This document shows, piece by piece, positions 18,700 to 29,145 of a stretch of 64,000 bases of DNA. This stretch comes from Schizochytrium sp. TIO01 (lineage: Eukaryota > Sar > Bigyra > Thraustochytrida > Thraustochytriidae). A model generated the notes under the pieces. That model was not told the DNA's origin, made no database searches, and saw only the letters and a program-made list of their open reading frames with translations. The stretch's first letter is position 1; the number at the start of each line of letters is the position of its first letter. The stretch lies in the NCBI GenBank assembly GCA_004764695.1, contig SMSO01000032.1, forward strand, positions 4,587,483-4,651,482, in the 5' to 3' direction. The translations under genes and the position numbers were made by a program.

Positions 18700-20577
18700 T
18701 CATAAGTGAACAACACGGGCAAACTCCTCAGTGAAGTCCTCACCGTCAGGTTCTTCGATTGTAGCCGCAACAGGGAGGTCTGTCGGAGCTGAGCGAGGAG
18801 GGTTAGGCTGAATACCGCGCTGCGAGAAGTATTGCACAATTTGCTCTGGGATTTCTGCCAAGGTACGTTTGGCAAGGAGAGGGCCATTGTTCTGACACTC
18901 AATGAAGGGAACAAATTGCACAATATCACGAGACGCTTTGCGTCCAGCTGAGTCTTGAAGAATGAGGTCGTCTCCATCAAGATAGTTCATACGTGAAAAG
19001 TCAGCCTGGCCTACACCTACAATTACAATTGAGAGCGGGAGGCTTGACCCTTGAACAATTTGGTCAATCGTTTGCTGCATGTCCATCACAGCGCCATCAG
19101 TGAGCAGCAAGAGAATATTGTAGGTCTGAGCTTGCTGGCTTTGTTCAGGGTTATAAGCCGCACGGTTCACAACCGAAAGTAGTGGGCCAAAGTGCGTCGG
19201 TCCGCTCAGCCTTGCATAAGTAAGAGCCGATTGATAGGCCTGCATGACACCGTCGACACCGAGAACTTCAGGTTGAGCGTGGTTTCCAGAGAGTGGAAAG
19301 CATTGGCTTACAGCCCCCTCAATGTTTGCACCAAAACCATAGACAGGAATCATACCATCCGAATCATACGCAGAAAGAATGCTGGTCGTAGCTGCGATCG
19401 CTTGCTGGTAGGCATTAGGGCGACCAGGTGACATGTAGTGCAATGAGTTGGGGTCGTTCGGATCACCGTTACTTGCTGTAAAGTCAATTGCTACTGTCAA
19501 GGAGATGTTCAGTCCTCCTTCAATATATTGAAGCATGCGCACAGTAGGGGATTTCTCAATGTGAGCGGAAATCACCTCAAGCTGCCCGGAGCGTTTGTAG
19601 GAAGATTTCTGATATTTTTTCTTGGTGGGAGGGTGAACAACATCAAAGCGCTGCGAGTCCCTCTTACCTGCCTCTAGCAAGTCTGCAGCAGTCACATATG
19701 TATCACCAATTAGATCATGTTTTGATCCTTCGTCATAGTCCCAAACTCGAATCCGAAGGTGTTCATTAAGAATACCCTTGCAGAGTTTCCCCAAGGTGAT
19801 TTTCATGGGCTTCCACGTGGGGTTATTGTTGCTTTTAATCCACTCACTTTTAAAAACGCCAACCCAGTCATCCTCCCCATGTCCAATCTTCCGCTCAATC
19901 ACATAGTATGGATCAGAGCGGCCCAAGCCACCCCAGTCCTTACTATCCAACTTATGGGCGCGTAAGTGCATGTGGAAGCTACCACCGATATCGCCAGCTG
20001 ATCGCTCACCTGTAATGACCACATACCCGCGATCTTTAACACCTGTGGGATCCTTGGGTTTGCTCAGCTTGACACGAAGTTTTTGTCCAGCTGCACCCAT
20101 GACATTGCCGAGCGTAGTGATTGCCTCGCCAACGAAATCGTGTTCCTTAAGGCGGTCGAAGTCAAACACGCGAACTCTTACGCGTTGCTCTTCCTCGAAC
20201 AAGTAGTGCGTATCAAATGACTCAGGCCACGCGCCTGTGTCAAGATTCTGCAAATGCGCCGTCTTGCCCATATAAATCCATTTACCGTGCACTGCGCTTT
20301 TGATTTCCAGGGTTGCAAAAGGGTCAGATTTGCTCAACAGATCGCGAGACTTGAGGCCCTGGAAACCAAGATGCAAAGATACTTCGCAGCCTGTCTCACT
20401 GTCTAGAGCAGCAGGCGCAAGGCCCGCTGCCCCACCTTGCAGAGGCGGTGGCGCCGTCACATAGGCAGTAGCACCTGCGGTTGGAGCCACGGGCGGTCTT
20501 GAGGCTCTGAAGTCGTCAAGCTGCTGCTGGAGTTGCTGCTGGAGCTTCTGTTGCTCGTCTTGTTGTCCGGGATACAT
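18700..20577 (-). CDS. Copine (C2A–C2B–vWA, Ca2+-dependent phospholipid-binding protein)
   Basis: 625 residues from the ATG at 20577. A Gln-rich N-terminal tail (about 1–60) precedes C2A (about 62–185, with the SKSDPFATLEI calcium-loop segment and VFDFDRLKEHDFVGE) and C2B (about 198–336, with GRSDPYYVIE and VWDYDEGSKHDLIG). A von Willebrand A/copine domain (about 356–556) carries the MIDAS D-F-T-A-S and DFTASNGDP plus LLLTDGAV. Copines are recruited by Ca2+ to membranes and bind partners through the vWA domain. C2 acidic residues appear intact. The length exceeds the usual ~540–590 because of the Gln-rich N-terminus and a short C-terminal tail. Confidence 0.95.
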   Translation of the reverse strand: MYPGQQDEQQKLQQQLQQQLDDFRASRPPVAPTAGATAYVTAPPPLQGGAAGLAPAALDSETGCEVSLHLGFQGLKSRDLLSKSDPFATLEIKSAVHGKWIYMGKTAHLQNLDTGAWPESFDTHYLFEEEQRVRVRVFDFDRLKEHDFVGEAITTLGNVMGAAGQKLRVKLSKPKDPTGVKDRGYVVITGERSAGDIGGSFHMHLRAHKLDSKDWGGLGRSDPYYVIERKIGHGEDDWVGVFKSEWIKSNNNPTWKPMKITLGKLCKGILNEHLRIRVWDYDEGSKHDLIGDTYVTAADLLEAGKRDSQRFDVVHPPTKKKYQKSSYKRSGQLEVISAHIEKSPTVRMLQYIEGGLNISLTVAIDFTASNGDPNDPNSLHYMSPGRPNAYQQAIAATTSILSAYDSDGMIPVYGFGANIEGAVSQCFPLSGNHAQPEVLGVDGVMQAYQSALTYARLSGPTHFGPLLSVVNRAAYNPEQSQQAQTYNILLLLTDGAVMDMQQTIDQIVQGSSLPLSIVIVGVGQADFSRMNYLDGDDLILQDSAGRKASRDIVQFVPFIECQNNGPLLAKRTLAEIPEQIVQYFSQRGIQPNPPRSAPTDLPVAATIEEPDGEDFTEEFARVVHL

Positions 20578-22583
20578 TCTGTTCTGTCTCAACTAAAGCT
20601 GAGGACTCTGCGTTGACAACCAAATGTAATTTGCGCTGCTGGGACTGTGTCGATGTCTCTTGTCTACTACAAGATCCTGGCTTAAAACACTGAATACTCT
20701 CCCGTTTGCAAACTTGTGTATATAGGCCTTCTTGTGTACAAGAGAGAGGTTTCCCCTGAATACCTAGACGCAGCGACTGAGCGTTGCTGTTCTAGTTTCA
20801 AGTGCGTTTACGAAGTGATTCGTTTTGCTTGAGTTGGCAGCTGTCAAGCTGGCTCAAGTGAAATGGACAATGCCTGCTAGTCTGCTATAGCCAGAGGTAC
20901 CTAGCGATGAGTAATCGAAAGAAGAACTGTGCAATAGCTCGCTACCTAACACCACAGAAGGGAGGGTCTCTTCTGCCTTCACTTGTGTTCAATGTCACGT
21001 GCAAAGGCCCCTACGTCGCAATTGCTCGTCTGCTTGTCCAAAACTACACAGGCCACTGTTCGGTGCCTCGTTTGGAGTAGGAAAGAAGAAGCAGAAGGGA
21101 AATAGGAGGCTCAGTAGGTGGTACTACCTATTACAATCTATCCTCTCTTCAGCAAAAGAAAGCCATCGTGATCCGGAGATGGTTCTACGCGCCATAATAG
21201 GCACATGGCGTGATGGAGATTCAAGTAGCCTCATACGGCAGCAGCAGTAAGTTTGAGATTTAAATCCGAGGTTGCCAGCGGTGTCTTTTTAGAAGGCTTC
21301 TGATTCTTTGATTGTAGATCCCCGCAATTGCAGGCCGACTTGGCAGTGAAAAGGCAAGAAATGAAGGTGTGCGTCAGAAAGCTTGGAGCTAACCAGCACT
21401 GAGACGATGATCAACCATTGGCAAATGAAACGTTGTTAGGTAGTACCCTGCCAAGTAGATTTGAGCTTGTTCAATAGCGTTTTTGTCCAATAGCATGGTC
21501 TCTATCCTGTCAGAGTGGCTATTAATTTCAGAACTGACGTCTGTTGAGGTGCCTGAAACAAGAGAGGGGATTTTTTTTAATAAATTAAGAATTAAAATAA
21601 ATTGAGCAAATGAGCAGCACCTACCTAGGTAGGTAGTACTCCTTGATGCCATCGTCTGAAAGTAGAAGAACTGAGGTTACAATAAACTCGAAGAGGATTC
21701 ATAGCGGAAACTGCTTTTCAACGTGGAGGAGGAAAGCATTTCTGACAAGTTGGTCAACTTGAACGAACTCATAAAACATCCAGCGTACTACTTAGAAACT
21801 CAATGAAGGTGACATAAAATTCTGAGCTTTCAGCACAAACTGGGCGAACTGAGTAGCACCCTCGTTCATAGTTGGATGTACTATTGTAGTATTACAGAAT
21901 CCCATCAGATATTGAAGGCATCTTGATACCTACTTCAGTATTGATAACATGAGTGATTGTGTTGGCAAGCTAAAAGACTGGGAGTTACTACCTTTGAGAG
22001 TGGGGACAGCTGATCGAGTTTGATAAGAAATAGCCTATGAGAGAGCTTTTAAGCTATTTGAAAGATTTGCCTTGACTTGCTTTTCTCCAAAAAGGGTTTC
22101 TAGAAGACTGGTTGAGTATCAAAACACAAGTCAAAAGCAAACCACTTCCATAGTTTTATACAAGGTTCTGGACAAGAAGAAAAGAAAGTAAAGAAAAAGT
22201 GGAGTGAAAGAACGTTCGCCGAACTCAGATCTGCCCACTTTCCAGTTAGTGGTTTATTTATGAAAACGACCTAATTTTGAAGAAATAAAATGGGTTGTTC
22301 AGAAAACCGCTCAATTGAAAGAATTTGAGAGTGCAACGATCGATTTAGCCTTGTCATGGTGCGAACCCAACCAATGGGGCAGGCAGCTGCGAGACCTTGC
22401 AGCAAAACTCTATTGCGAGCAAGTTAGCTCGGTTCTTTCTCTCTTTTGTGAAGTGAGTGAAGCCGATCAACGAACTGGGCTTGTGCCGAGAGTGAACCTG
22501 CAGAGCTGCCGTTATAGCACATTGCGAGTGATTCTATACTCCTTGAAACCGAACAACGTACTCGACAACGAGTCAATAGCACC
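20578..22583. other. 2-kb divergent intergenic region (copine / MAD2)
   Basis: Upstream regions of the copine gene (minus) and of MAD2 (plus). Short ORFs at 20999–21250, 21389–21652 and 22315–22746 lack recognisable features. A small inverted repeat CTACCTAGGTAGGTAG lies near 21621. The last ~260 bp is probably the MAD2 5' UTR and promoter. Confidence 0.45.
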
Positions 22584-23219
22584 ATGGCCACCGCACAAGC
22601 TACTTCGAACGAAATCACGCTCAAGGGCTCAACTGAGATTGTTACTGAGTTCTTCGGCTACAGTATCAACAGTATTCTGTATCAGCGTGGGATCTATCCG
22701 CCTGAAACATTCAAGCGCGTCAGCAAATATGGGCTTGCACTTCTAGTGACTGAGGACGAGTACCTTTCGCAGTACCTTGAACAGGTTCTTAAGCAGCTTG
22801 AGCACTGGCTCATGGAGGGTACCGTGCAAAAGCTGGTTCTTGTGGTGTCTGGTGTTGACAGCAAAGAAGTTCTTGAGCGCTGGGTCTTTAACGTTGAGGC
22901 TGACAAAGCAGTTACTTCTACTGGTAACCCTCTTGAGACCAGGCAAAAGTCTCGCAAGGAAATCATGAATGAAATCCAGGCCATCATTCGTCAGATCACA
23001 GCAAGTGTTACTTTTCTCCCCCTTCTCAACGAACCATGCACATTTGACCTCTTGGTCCACACTGATAATGATATCGAGGTACCCCAAACTTGGGAAGAGT
23101 CCGATCCGCGTCACATTGCCAATGCAACAGATGTCAAGTTGCGCAGCTTCACAACCAAGATTCACAAGGTTGATACCTGTGTAAGCTACCGCAACTGTGA
23201 GGACGATGATGACATTTGA
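22584..23219 (+). CDS. MAD2: MAD2 spindle checkpoint protein
   Basis: 211 residues from an ATG in the context ACCATGG. This is one HORMA domain spanning about residues 10–200: ITLKGSTEIVTEFFGYSINSILYQRGIYPPE, then KYGLALLV, and the W-V-F-N-V-E strand. The C-terminal safety-belt region includes TFLPLLN and the final R-S-F-T-T-K-I-H-K-V strand. MAD2 binds Cdc20 and MAD1 at unattached kinetochores and inhibits the anaphase-promoting complex. Length matches the family (~200 residues), with a short extra acidic tail (EDDDDI). The upstream reading frame reaching 22746 is in another frame. Confidence 0.97.
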   Translation: MATAQATSNEITLKGSTEIVTEFFGYSINSILYQRGIYPPETFKRVSKYGLALLVTEDEYLSQYLEQVLKQLEHWLMEGTVQKLVLVVSGVDSKEVLERWVFNVEADKAVTSTGNPLETRQKSRKEIMNEIQAIIRQITASVTFLPLLNEPCTFDLLVHTDNDIEVPQTWEESDPRHIANATDVKLRSFTTKIHKVDTCVSYRNCEDDDDI

Positions 23220-23862
23220 TTGTCCGTTACTGCTGTCTCTGTCATTCGTGCCGTCTGTATATTCACATTATCCTCAAATATAAAAATGATTCCTCGACTT
23301 GCTATTTGATTCATTCCAATCTGAAGATTTGGCAATAAACGTTTATATAATCCTTTCTTTCCTTTAAGGTTGAAAAAGGGTATACTACCTTGCAATGTGT
23401 TGACAATGGCTTTAATGCTGAAACCTTCAAACACACGGTTCCATTATTTTACTTGATTAACTACCTTGCTTCTGCATGCAAACTACAAAGGTGCGATTCA
23501 ATACTGGCAAAAGGTTCCGATCGAACTGTATATTTGTGGTTGATGTTTGGTGCTGAAGCCTAGAGCAGAAGAGTATCCATTTTTATGACGTTGACCTGCT
23601 TAAAGTAAAAATTGTTCAAATTTATAATATTTGTTTCTTTATGAATGAGCAATACTTTTTTAAATATAAATATTCATGGGAATAACATGCTTCAAAGAGC
23701 TCGTATGATCTTGCGTAAAATGACAACTTTGCCCTAAAGTGATCAACAAATTTCAGCATCTCATAAACGCTTGCAACAAAAGTTGGTGGTGTAAAAATGA
23801 ATCAAGTTATAGCACAAGGCTGCGACACATAGAATTCTGAATCTTTAGCAACATACAGTCTC
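23220..23862. other. Intergenic region after MAD2
   Basis: AT-rich sequence between the convergent MAD2 and SWIM-finger genes. Probably contains both 3' UTRs. No gene seen. Confidence 0.5.
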
Positions 23863-24973
23863 TTATGTGAAATCATCCACATCAAAACCTTCATCATCAT
23901 CATCTCCTTCCTCACTCTCGTTGCGCTGATTAGTTTTTATATTTCCCTCAAGAGCCTTTTCCGCATTTGGAACAGGTTCGAGTGCCATATCTTCAAAAGG
24001 ACTTTGTGGTGGAAAACCAGAAGCAAATTGCGAGAATAACTTTTGAGATCTAGCATTTCCCCTGTGGTCTGTATCGCCACTCTGTACCTCATCATCGTCA
24101 TCCTCGATTTTTATGACTCCAGTTTCTGGTGGTGTTGGAGCATGTCTACGGCGCTTAATGGGTTCTCCCTGTTCATCAACACCGGACCAGGCAACTGCTG
24201 CTGCCCCAGGTGGTTGCGACCAAGCCTCGCCGGGCCCACTTTCCGGTTTGCTGATCTTCAATTGGAGAGGGAAGCTCAGTGTTGAGCTCCCGCGCTCGCT
24301 TTTGAATCCAAGGAACGCAGGCATCCATGAGCAAGAAGAGCATTATCCAGCGCATATGAGATAGAGAGGCGTGCTCAATGAGATGTCTTGTGTCAAAAAG
24401 GCGTGTTGCAGTCATTTCTTGATATCCCTCCGCAGCAGCATCACTACCTCCAAGCATTTGTGAGATAACTCGAAGGCAGGCTGGGTCTCGAACAATAGCT
24501 GTGTTAAATATGCTCTGAAGGTAAGGTTTTTCGCATGATTGTAGCCAGTTTTCATAAGAATGAAATCGCAAAATCCAGTCGCGTTGTGGCCCAAGGCCAA
24601 GTGAGTTATGCATGCGGTCTGCATCTGTATCTTCACTTTGATCACCAGGTTTATATGCACTCTCAAGCCAGGCAGGTCTTTTGTGGTGACTTGGTCTGGC
24701 ATACTCTAAAACTGCAGCAGCATGTTTGCAATATCCAGGACGAGAATCTGGGCAAGAACACATGCACAACGGTAGACTCGCTGAGCCCCGTGGCCAGCGC
24801 ACCACAACCGCATACTGTCCAGTGCCTCCTTGGGAGCTTGTCACGTTCGCGTCAATTGCCCTTTGCCAAATACATCGAGCTGTTTCTACTGCGCCACTTT
24901 TGGCTAGTGCAGTGCCTCGTTCAACAGCTGTTGCAGCTGCCGTGTCACGCCATGATCCTGTGGGCATGGACAT
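23863..24973 (-). CDS. SWIM zinc-finger protein, reading frame broken near 24180–24320
   Basis: Two overlapping frames appear to belong together. The 5' part starts at the ATG at 24973, stops at 24176 and contains a SWIM finger (C-M-C-S-C…G-Y-C-K-H, residues about 75–90), followed by helical sequence ending MLFLLMDACVPWIQKRARELNTELP. The 3' part runs to 23863 in a frame one base further along, open from at least 24324. It begins near PESGPGEAWSQPPG and ends in an acidic tail with IKIEDDDDE, a SUMO-interaction-like motif. Moving between them needs one skipped base or an intron of 3n+1 nt. SWIM fingers bind DNA or proteins; the exact role is unknown. A sequencing error, tiny intron or real mutation could explain the break. 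Confidence 0.6.
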
Positions 24974-26199
24974 TTCCTGCAAAATAGATTGATTAGTACT
25001 GCTTCAGCGAACTCACTTGATACTGCTGATATTTTGACACTAGCTATCTATCTACCAGACTAGAAGCCAACACAAAAGTCAAAAGTACGAAATGAAACTA
25101 AATTAGCACGAATAGATTATAGAAGTTGTATCAGTGCCCAGTCTTGGTGACTTGACTCATGCAACAATGAAGTAGATAATCGATTCTTTGCAATTCCTCA
25201 TGCTAAGGGTAGTGATGTTGTCAGTGTGGTGAGTGCTCGCAATGACATTACATTTCCCTGGATAATCTTGCATGAATATTGCCTCTATAAAATACCCCTT
25301 GGTAGTTTCATTTCAGGCTTTCTCAACATTCTTTACAAACGAACAGTAGCGCTAGGTGCCTATTGTTTCCCACTTTGAGCGTTTCCGAACCAGGATATGC
25401 GTAAGTAGCCACATTTGTTGCTGAGTTTCCGCCCAGTAGAACGAAGAATGTTATGGTCTCATTTCGTTAGTAAAAGTTGATAACTCTGTATAAAACGCCC
25501 CCTTCATATATTGTTGGATAATTGTTCCGTAGAGTTGGTTCTCCCTCAAAGACCAACAGTGGAGCGCTAAGTATGCGCACTTCAGATCATTGTGTGGAAC
25601 TAAAACTACAACTAAAACACCCAAACAAACAAACAAACAAACACCCAAACAAACAAACAAACAAACAAACAAACAAACAAACAAACAAACAAACAAACAA
25701 ACAAACAAACAAACAAACAAACAAACAAACAAACAAACAAACAAACAAACAAACAAACAAACAAACAAACAAACAAACAAACAAACAAACAAACAAACAA
25801 ACAAACAAACAAACAAACAAACAAACATTCCCTCTATACCTTACGGGTAATAGTCATTCTTAGTCTTGAAAGTGCCCACGTCACCATCTTTGAAGCACTG
25901 CTATAGTATTCTGTATGTACTCCTAATGCCAGCATACATCTTCTTTCTTTCACCTTCTTTTTCTTCTGCTTCTTCTTCTGCTCTTGATCATGAAGACAGG
26001 CAAACAAATCTGAGGCATCGCAGAGCAGGAAGCGCGGCTCTGCGCTCGAACGAATTGGTTGTTTGACTGAGGTAGTGTATACGGAGACAATTCGAGGCAA
26101 TTTGAGGCGAGCTCCGTGCCGTACCTTGACCGGAACACTCTTGACTCCCCGCGCAAGCTTGCCATCGTTCTTCGTTGTGCACGAATTCCACGCAAGACC
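24974..26199. other. Intergenic region with a long (CAAA)n tract
   Basis: Divergent spacer between the SWIM gene and EMC10. It holds the tetranucleotide tract at 25622–25828; the reading frames through it (MFVCLFVC… or KQTNKQTN…) are repeat translations, not genes. A TTTCTTC/TCTTCTTCTT-rich stretch lies at about 25941–25982. The ~130 bp before 26200 is probably the EMC10 5' UTR. Confidence 0.55.
25622..25828. repeat. (CAAA)n tetranucleotide microsatellite, about 207 bp
   Basis: About 50 units of CAAA, essentially perfect except one interruption CACCC near 25642. Read on the other strand it is (TTTG)n. Confidence 0.97.
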
Positions 26200-26991
26200 A
26201 TGAACCTGCACGGTGCTCTCTTGGCCGTTCTGGCCTCATTCTTCGTGTGCCAGTCTTCCGCTTCATCAGAAGGCGTGAAGGAGCTCCCTGTACAGCACGC
26301 CTTCGGTTCTGCTCCGTGGCAAGACCGCGGCAGCCTGCTCATGTCAAGTGACGGCACCCGGAAGACCGTCTCACTCAAGTTCTCTCAGGTCACCTACGAG
26401 TTCAACGACGTTGAGCGTGAGGCCTTCGATGGTCTTCTATCTAGCGATGGCTACTACCGCGTACGCGTGCAGACGGACCCCGACCGGCCTTGGACCACAA
26501 CCTCTATCCCGGCCTGCCTCCTGGCTGCCTCCAACTACAACGAGGTCTTTCGCTTCCACTTTGACAAGTCTGGTGCCCTTGCCACCATCGACTACACCCC
26601 CATGGGTCAGGCCTCTGCCTGCACGCCCGAGGCGTTTGCTGGTCGGCCTGTTAAGCTTAAGAGCCGTGCCAAGGCCTCACTGCCCTCCGATGCGTACGCA
26701 CCCGGTGCCTGGGGACCCAAGCAGGCAGTGCCTTTGCAGGGCGCACCAGGATCGCCCGAGACCGCTGCCGCCCAAGGAGCAAGCTCTCAAGGCCAGTCTT
26801 CGCAAAGTGGCGCGGGCAGTGGAAGTGGTGAAGCAGGGGAAGAGGGCGCAGAACAGGAGCAGAACTTCTTGAGGAAGTACTGGTACATTTTGCTGCCGAT
26901 TGGACTCATGTCGCTCTTTGGACCGGCGCCTCCTCAGGATGGGCAGAACCCGGCAGCCGGAGGAGCTGGTGGAGCGAAGAAGAAAAAGTAA
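26200..26991 (+). CDS. EMC10: ER membrane protein complex subunit 10
   Basis: 263 residues. I chose the ATG at 26200 rather than the in-frame ATG at 26116 because it starts a clear signal peptide (MNLHGALLAVLASFFVCQSSAS). A luminal beta-rich domain follows (about 25–160), with QHAFG, a G-Y-Y-R-V-R-V strand, and SIPACLLAAS. Then come a Gln/Ser/Gly-rich linker and the diagnostic EMC10 end: FLRKYWYILLPIGLMSLFG (about 226–244), a Gly/Pro-rich stretch and a lysine tail. The EMC inserts tail-anchored and multipass proteins into the ER membrane; EMC10 lies on its luminal side. The lysine tail KKKK may serve ER retention. Codon use is GC-rich, suggesting good expression. Confidence 0.9.
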   Translation: MNLHGALLAVLASFFVCQSSASSEGVKELPVQHAFGSAPWQDRGSLLMSSDGTRKTVSLKFSQVTYEFNDVEREAFDGLLSSDGYYRVRVQTDPDRPWTTTSIPACLLAASNYNEVFRFHFDKSGALATIDYTPMGQASACTPEAFAGRPVKLKSRAKASLPSDAYAPGAWGPKQAVPLQGAPGSPETAAAQGASSQGQSSQSGAGSGSGEAGEEGAEQEQNFLRKYWYILLPIGLMSLFGPAPPQDGQNPAAGGAGGAKKKK

Positions 26992-27669
26992 ACCGTTAAG
27001 AAGGTGCTTCGCGATTGTGGAAGAAGGCAGAGGACAACTGACTGGAGGAGGCCACGTGGGTGGCCACACCCATATGGAGTCTGCAGTGACAGAGTAACGA
27101 CAAACACGACAACAACAACGATGACAACAACAAAAACAATAACGTTATATGCTATGCATTTAAAAATACGTATATAAATATCGACAAATATGACGTATGC
27201 CAAGGATTTTAGTTCTACTTCCATTCTGTCTTAGGAGGGTTAATTCTTAGCATTAAGGAATATATTTTTTTCAGAAGAAAAGAGAAGATGACATATCTGA
27301 TTTAGAATAGCCTTATTCGAAGTGCCATAGCTTAGATGTTATGTAATTCTGTATTTCATTAATCAAAGCAAACTGATTCTATTTTGCTAGTGATACCAAC
27401 GTCCTGCTACACATAAGCAGCTATAAATCATAAATGATTATTTAGGTGTACTTCCTGTCAGATCACATCTTCAGAACAAGAGTATGAGCTCACTTGCACG
27501 TTTTTCTATGCTAAAATAGTACCACGATCCTTACACCGTCGCAACAATATGATCGCAGTTGGTGAGAAAATTAACCATACAAGCATGCAAGACCATAAAC
27601 TGACGATTTATCTATATTTATCTTTTAAATCGATGGCCAAGGATTATGTCCGCTGATTTGTAGATTTAG
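26992..27669. other. Convergent intergenic region
   Basis: Between EMC10 and the PhnZ–PhnY fusion gene, tail to tail. Contains a (CAA/ACG)-rich stretch at about 27095–27135. No gene seen. Confidence 0.5.
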
Positions 27670-29145
27670 TTATGCGACAATCGGAGTAGCAATATTGAAA
27701 GTCTTGGCCCCCTGAGAGTAGTCCTTGCCAGGCTCGCGCTCGCATTGCTGTGGGAATTCCTTGCGTTTTAGCTCGTAGTACTTCTCCCGAAACTCTCCAT
27801 CAGACTCGCCATTGTACGTTATGTACAAGGCACGGCGCGAGGTAGCACTCCGGTTTATATTGCTCCTGTGAGGTAACCATGAGCTAAAGATAAGTACATC
27901 CCCAACGTCAAGGCAAAGGTCTGACCAATTATCAAGCTTCGCCTCTTCTTCAGCACTCAAGCCACCATGCTTTGGGTCTTGTGGAAAAAGACCTTCACGA
28001 TGATGCCCAGGAGCAGCTTGCAAGCAGCCATTCTCGGGTGTAGCGGCATCTACGGCAATATTTACTGTTAGGTGATTTCTCTGCCCAAAAGACACAAAAG
28101 CTGGCGCATCTTGATGTGCTGGGAAGCCACCACCACCAGGGAGCTTGTAATTCACCTTCTCCTTGAACAAAACAGCTTGCTCATTCATGAGCTGCTCCAA
28201 TACGTCCATAATTGGGCCTTCTTCTGAAAGAAGCTTTCTGAGTCCAGCGTGATAGGGAATAAAATTCTCAGTACGGCATAGCATCAGTTTTCTTTCTGTA
28301 CCGGCACTGGCCTTTGGGTAACCCTCGCCTGAGGTTTCTTTGCCAGAAGTTTTGCCCGTATCGCTGTTTTGCAGCTCAAAATAGCACATATGTTCGCCGG
28401 GAGTCTCAGGCCAGTTCTGGATTTCCTCCACCCATGCGACCACCTGCTTCTTCAATTCTGGATTCAAAAGATCTGTAAGCTTAATGTAGCCTTCATGTTC
28501 CCACTTGATCAATTGTTCATGGGAGAGCTTGTAGTACTTGAAAGCTTTTTTAAGCATCTCCTCGCGACGTCTGCTAATACACGAGTTGACCATGTCGCGG
28601 TAGGAGGTTAAACTTGGCACAGAGAACGTCGGATTTACCACCTTGGCGGCTTCATCCCATGTACGCATCTTGATGATGTCATCCTGAAGCGGGTCTGCCT
28701 CAAATGCCAAGGCTTCTTCCGTGCTCATGACTCCACCTTGCTGCAGGAGAGTCTGCTTCGACGCATCCGAGAGCTTCTGCATATATGCAGGGTGTTTCCA
28801 TAATAAGTAACGCTTTGCGTCGACGTGGTGCCGCACAATGCGAGCAGTACGGGGCGAAAACCCCAAAGAAACGAGCCAAGATGCGCCAAGACGTTCATGA
28901 TCAACAGCACCCAGGTTTCCTTCCATTTGCTTTACACTAGGGTCTACGAGCCCCAGAAGATGACCAACATCATGCAGAAGGGCAGCTAGCACAACTTCCT
29001 CGTCAGCCTTTGCATCGCTTGCAAACTTGGCGCACTGGAGAGCGTGTTCCTCTTGTGTAACATTTTCTCCAATGTAATCTTGAGATCCTGCGTTTGCAAA
29101 GAGCTTTAAGATTTCATCAAACACAGGTTTTGACAAAGCAGACAT
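27670..29145 (-). CDS. phnZ-phnY: PhnZ–PhnY fusion: HD di-iron oxygenase + PhyH 2OG dioxygenase for aminoethylphosphonate
   Basis: 491 residues from the first ATG (29145). Residues 1–195 follow bacterial PhnZ almost position for position: Y24 and E27 (D-Y-I-G-E), H34, H58-D59, H62, H83, H107, K111 and D164. These correspond to the iron ligands and substrate residues described for PhnZ (Y24, E27, H34, H58, D59, H62, H80, H104, K108, D161). Residues about 205–470 are a phytanoyl-CoA-hydroxylase-type 2OG/Fe(II) domain: G-Y-I-K-L-T-D at 219–225, H344-x-D346, distal H426, and Arg437/438 for 2OG binding. In bacteria PhnY hydroxylates 2-aminoethylphosphonate, and PhnZ cleaves the product to glycine and phosphate. 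Here both sit on one chain, catalytically complete by inspection. Substrate is inferred; a related phosphonate such as the trimethyl form is possible. Confidence 0.88.
   Translation of the reverse strand: MSALSKPVFDEILKLFANAGSQDYIGENVTQEEHALQCAKFASDAKADEEVVLAALLHDVGHLLGLVDPSVKQMEGNLGAVDHERLGASWLVSLGFSPRTARIVRHHVDAKRYLLWKHPAYMQKLSDASKQTLLQQGGVMSTEEALAFEADPLQDDIIKMRTWDEAAKVVNPTFSVPSLTSYRDMVNSCISRRREEMLKKAFKYYKLSHEQLIKWEHEGYIKLTDLLNPELKKQVVAWVEEIQNWPETPGEHMCYFELQNSDTGKTSGKETSGEGYPKASAGTERKLMLCRTENFIPYHAGLRKLLSEEGPIMDVLEQLMNEQAVLFKEKVNYKLPGGGGFPAHQDAPAFVSFGQRNHLTVNIAVDAATPENGCLQAAPGHHREGLFPQDPKHGGLSAEEEAKLDNWSDLCLDVGDVLIFSSWLPHRSNINRSATSRRALYITYNGESDGEFREKYYELKRKEFPQQCEREPGKDYSQGAKTFNIATPIVA

Noticed and set aside
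25451-25863. Long frames encoding (LFVC)n or (KQTN)n
   Set aside because: They are direct translations of the (CAAA)n microsatellite in several frames.
26116-26199. Longer EMC10 start at 26116
   Set aside because: It would add 28 polar/basic residues in front of a clear signal peptide; the ATG at 26200 is more consistent with an ER-targeted protein.
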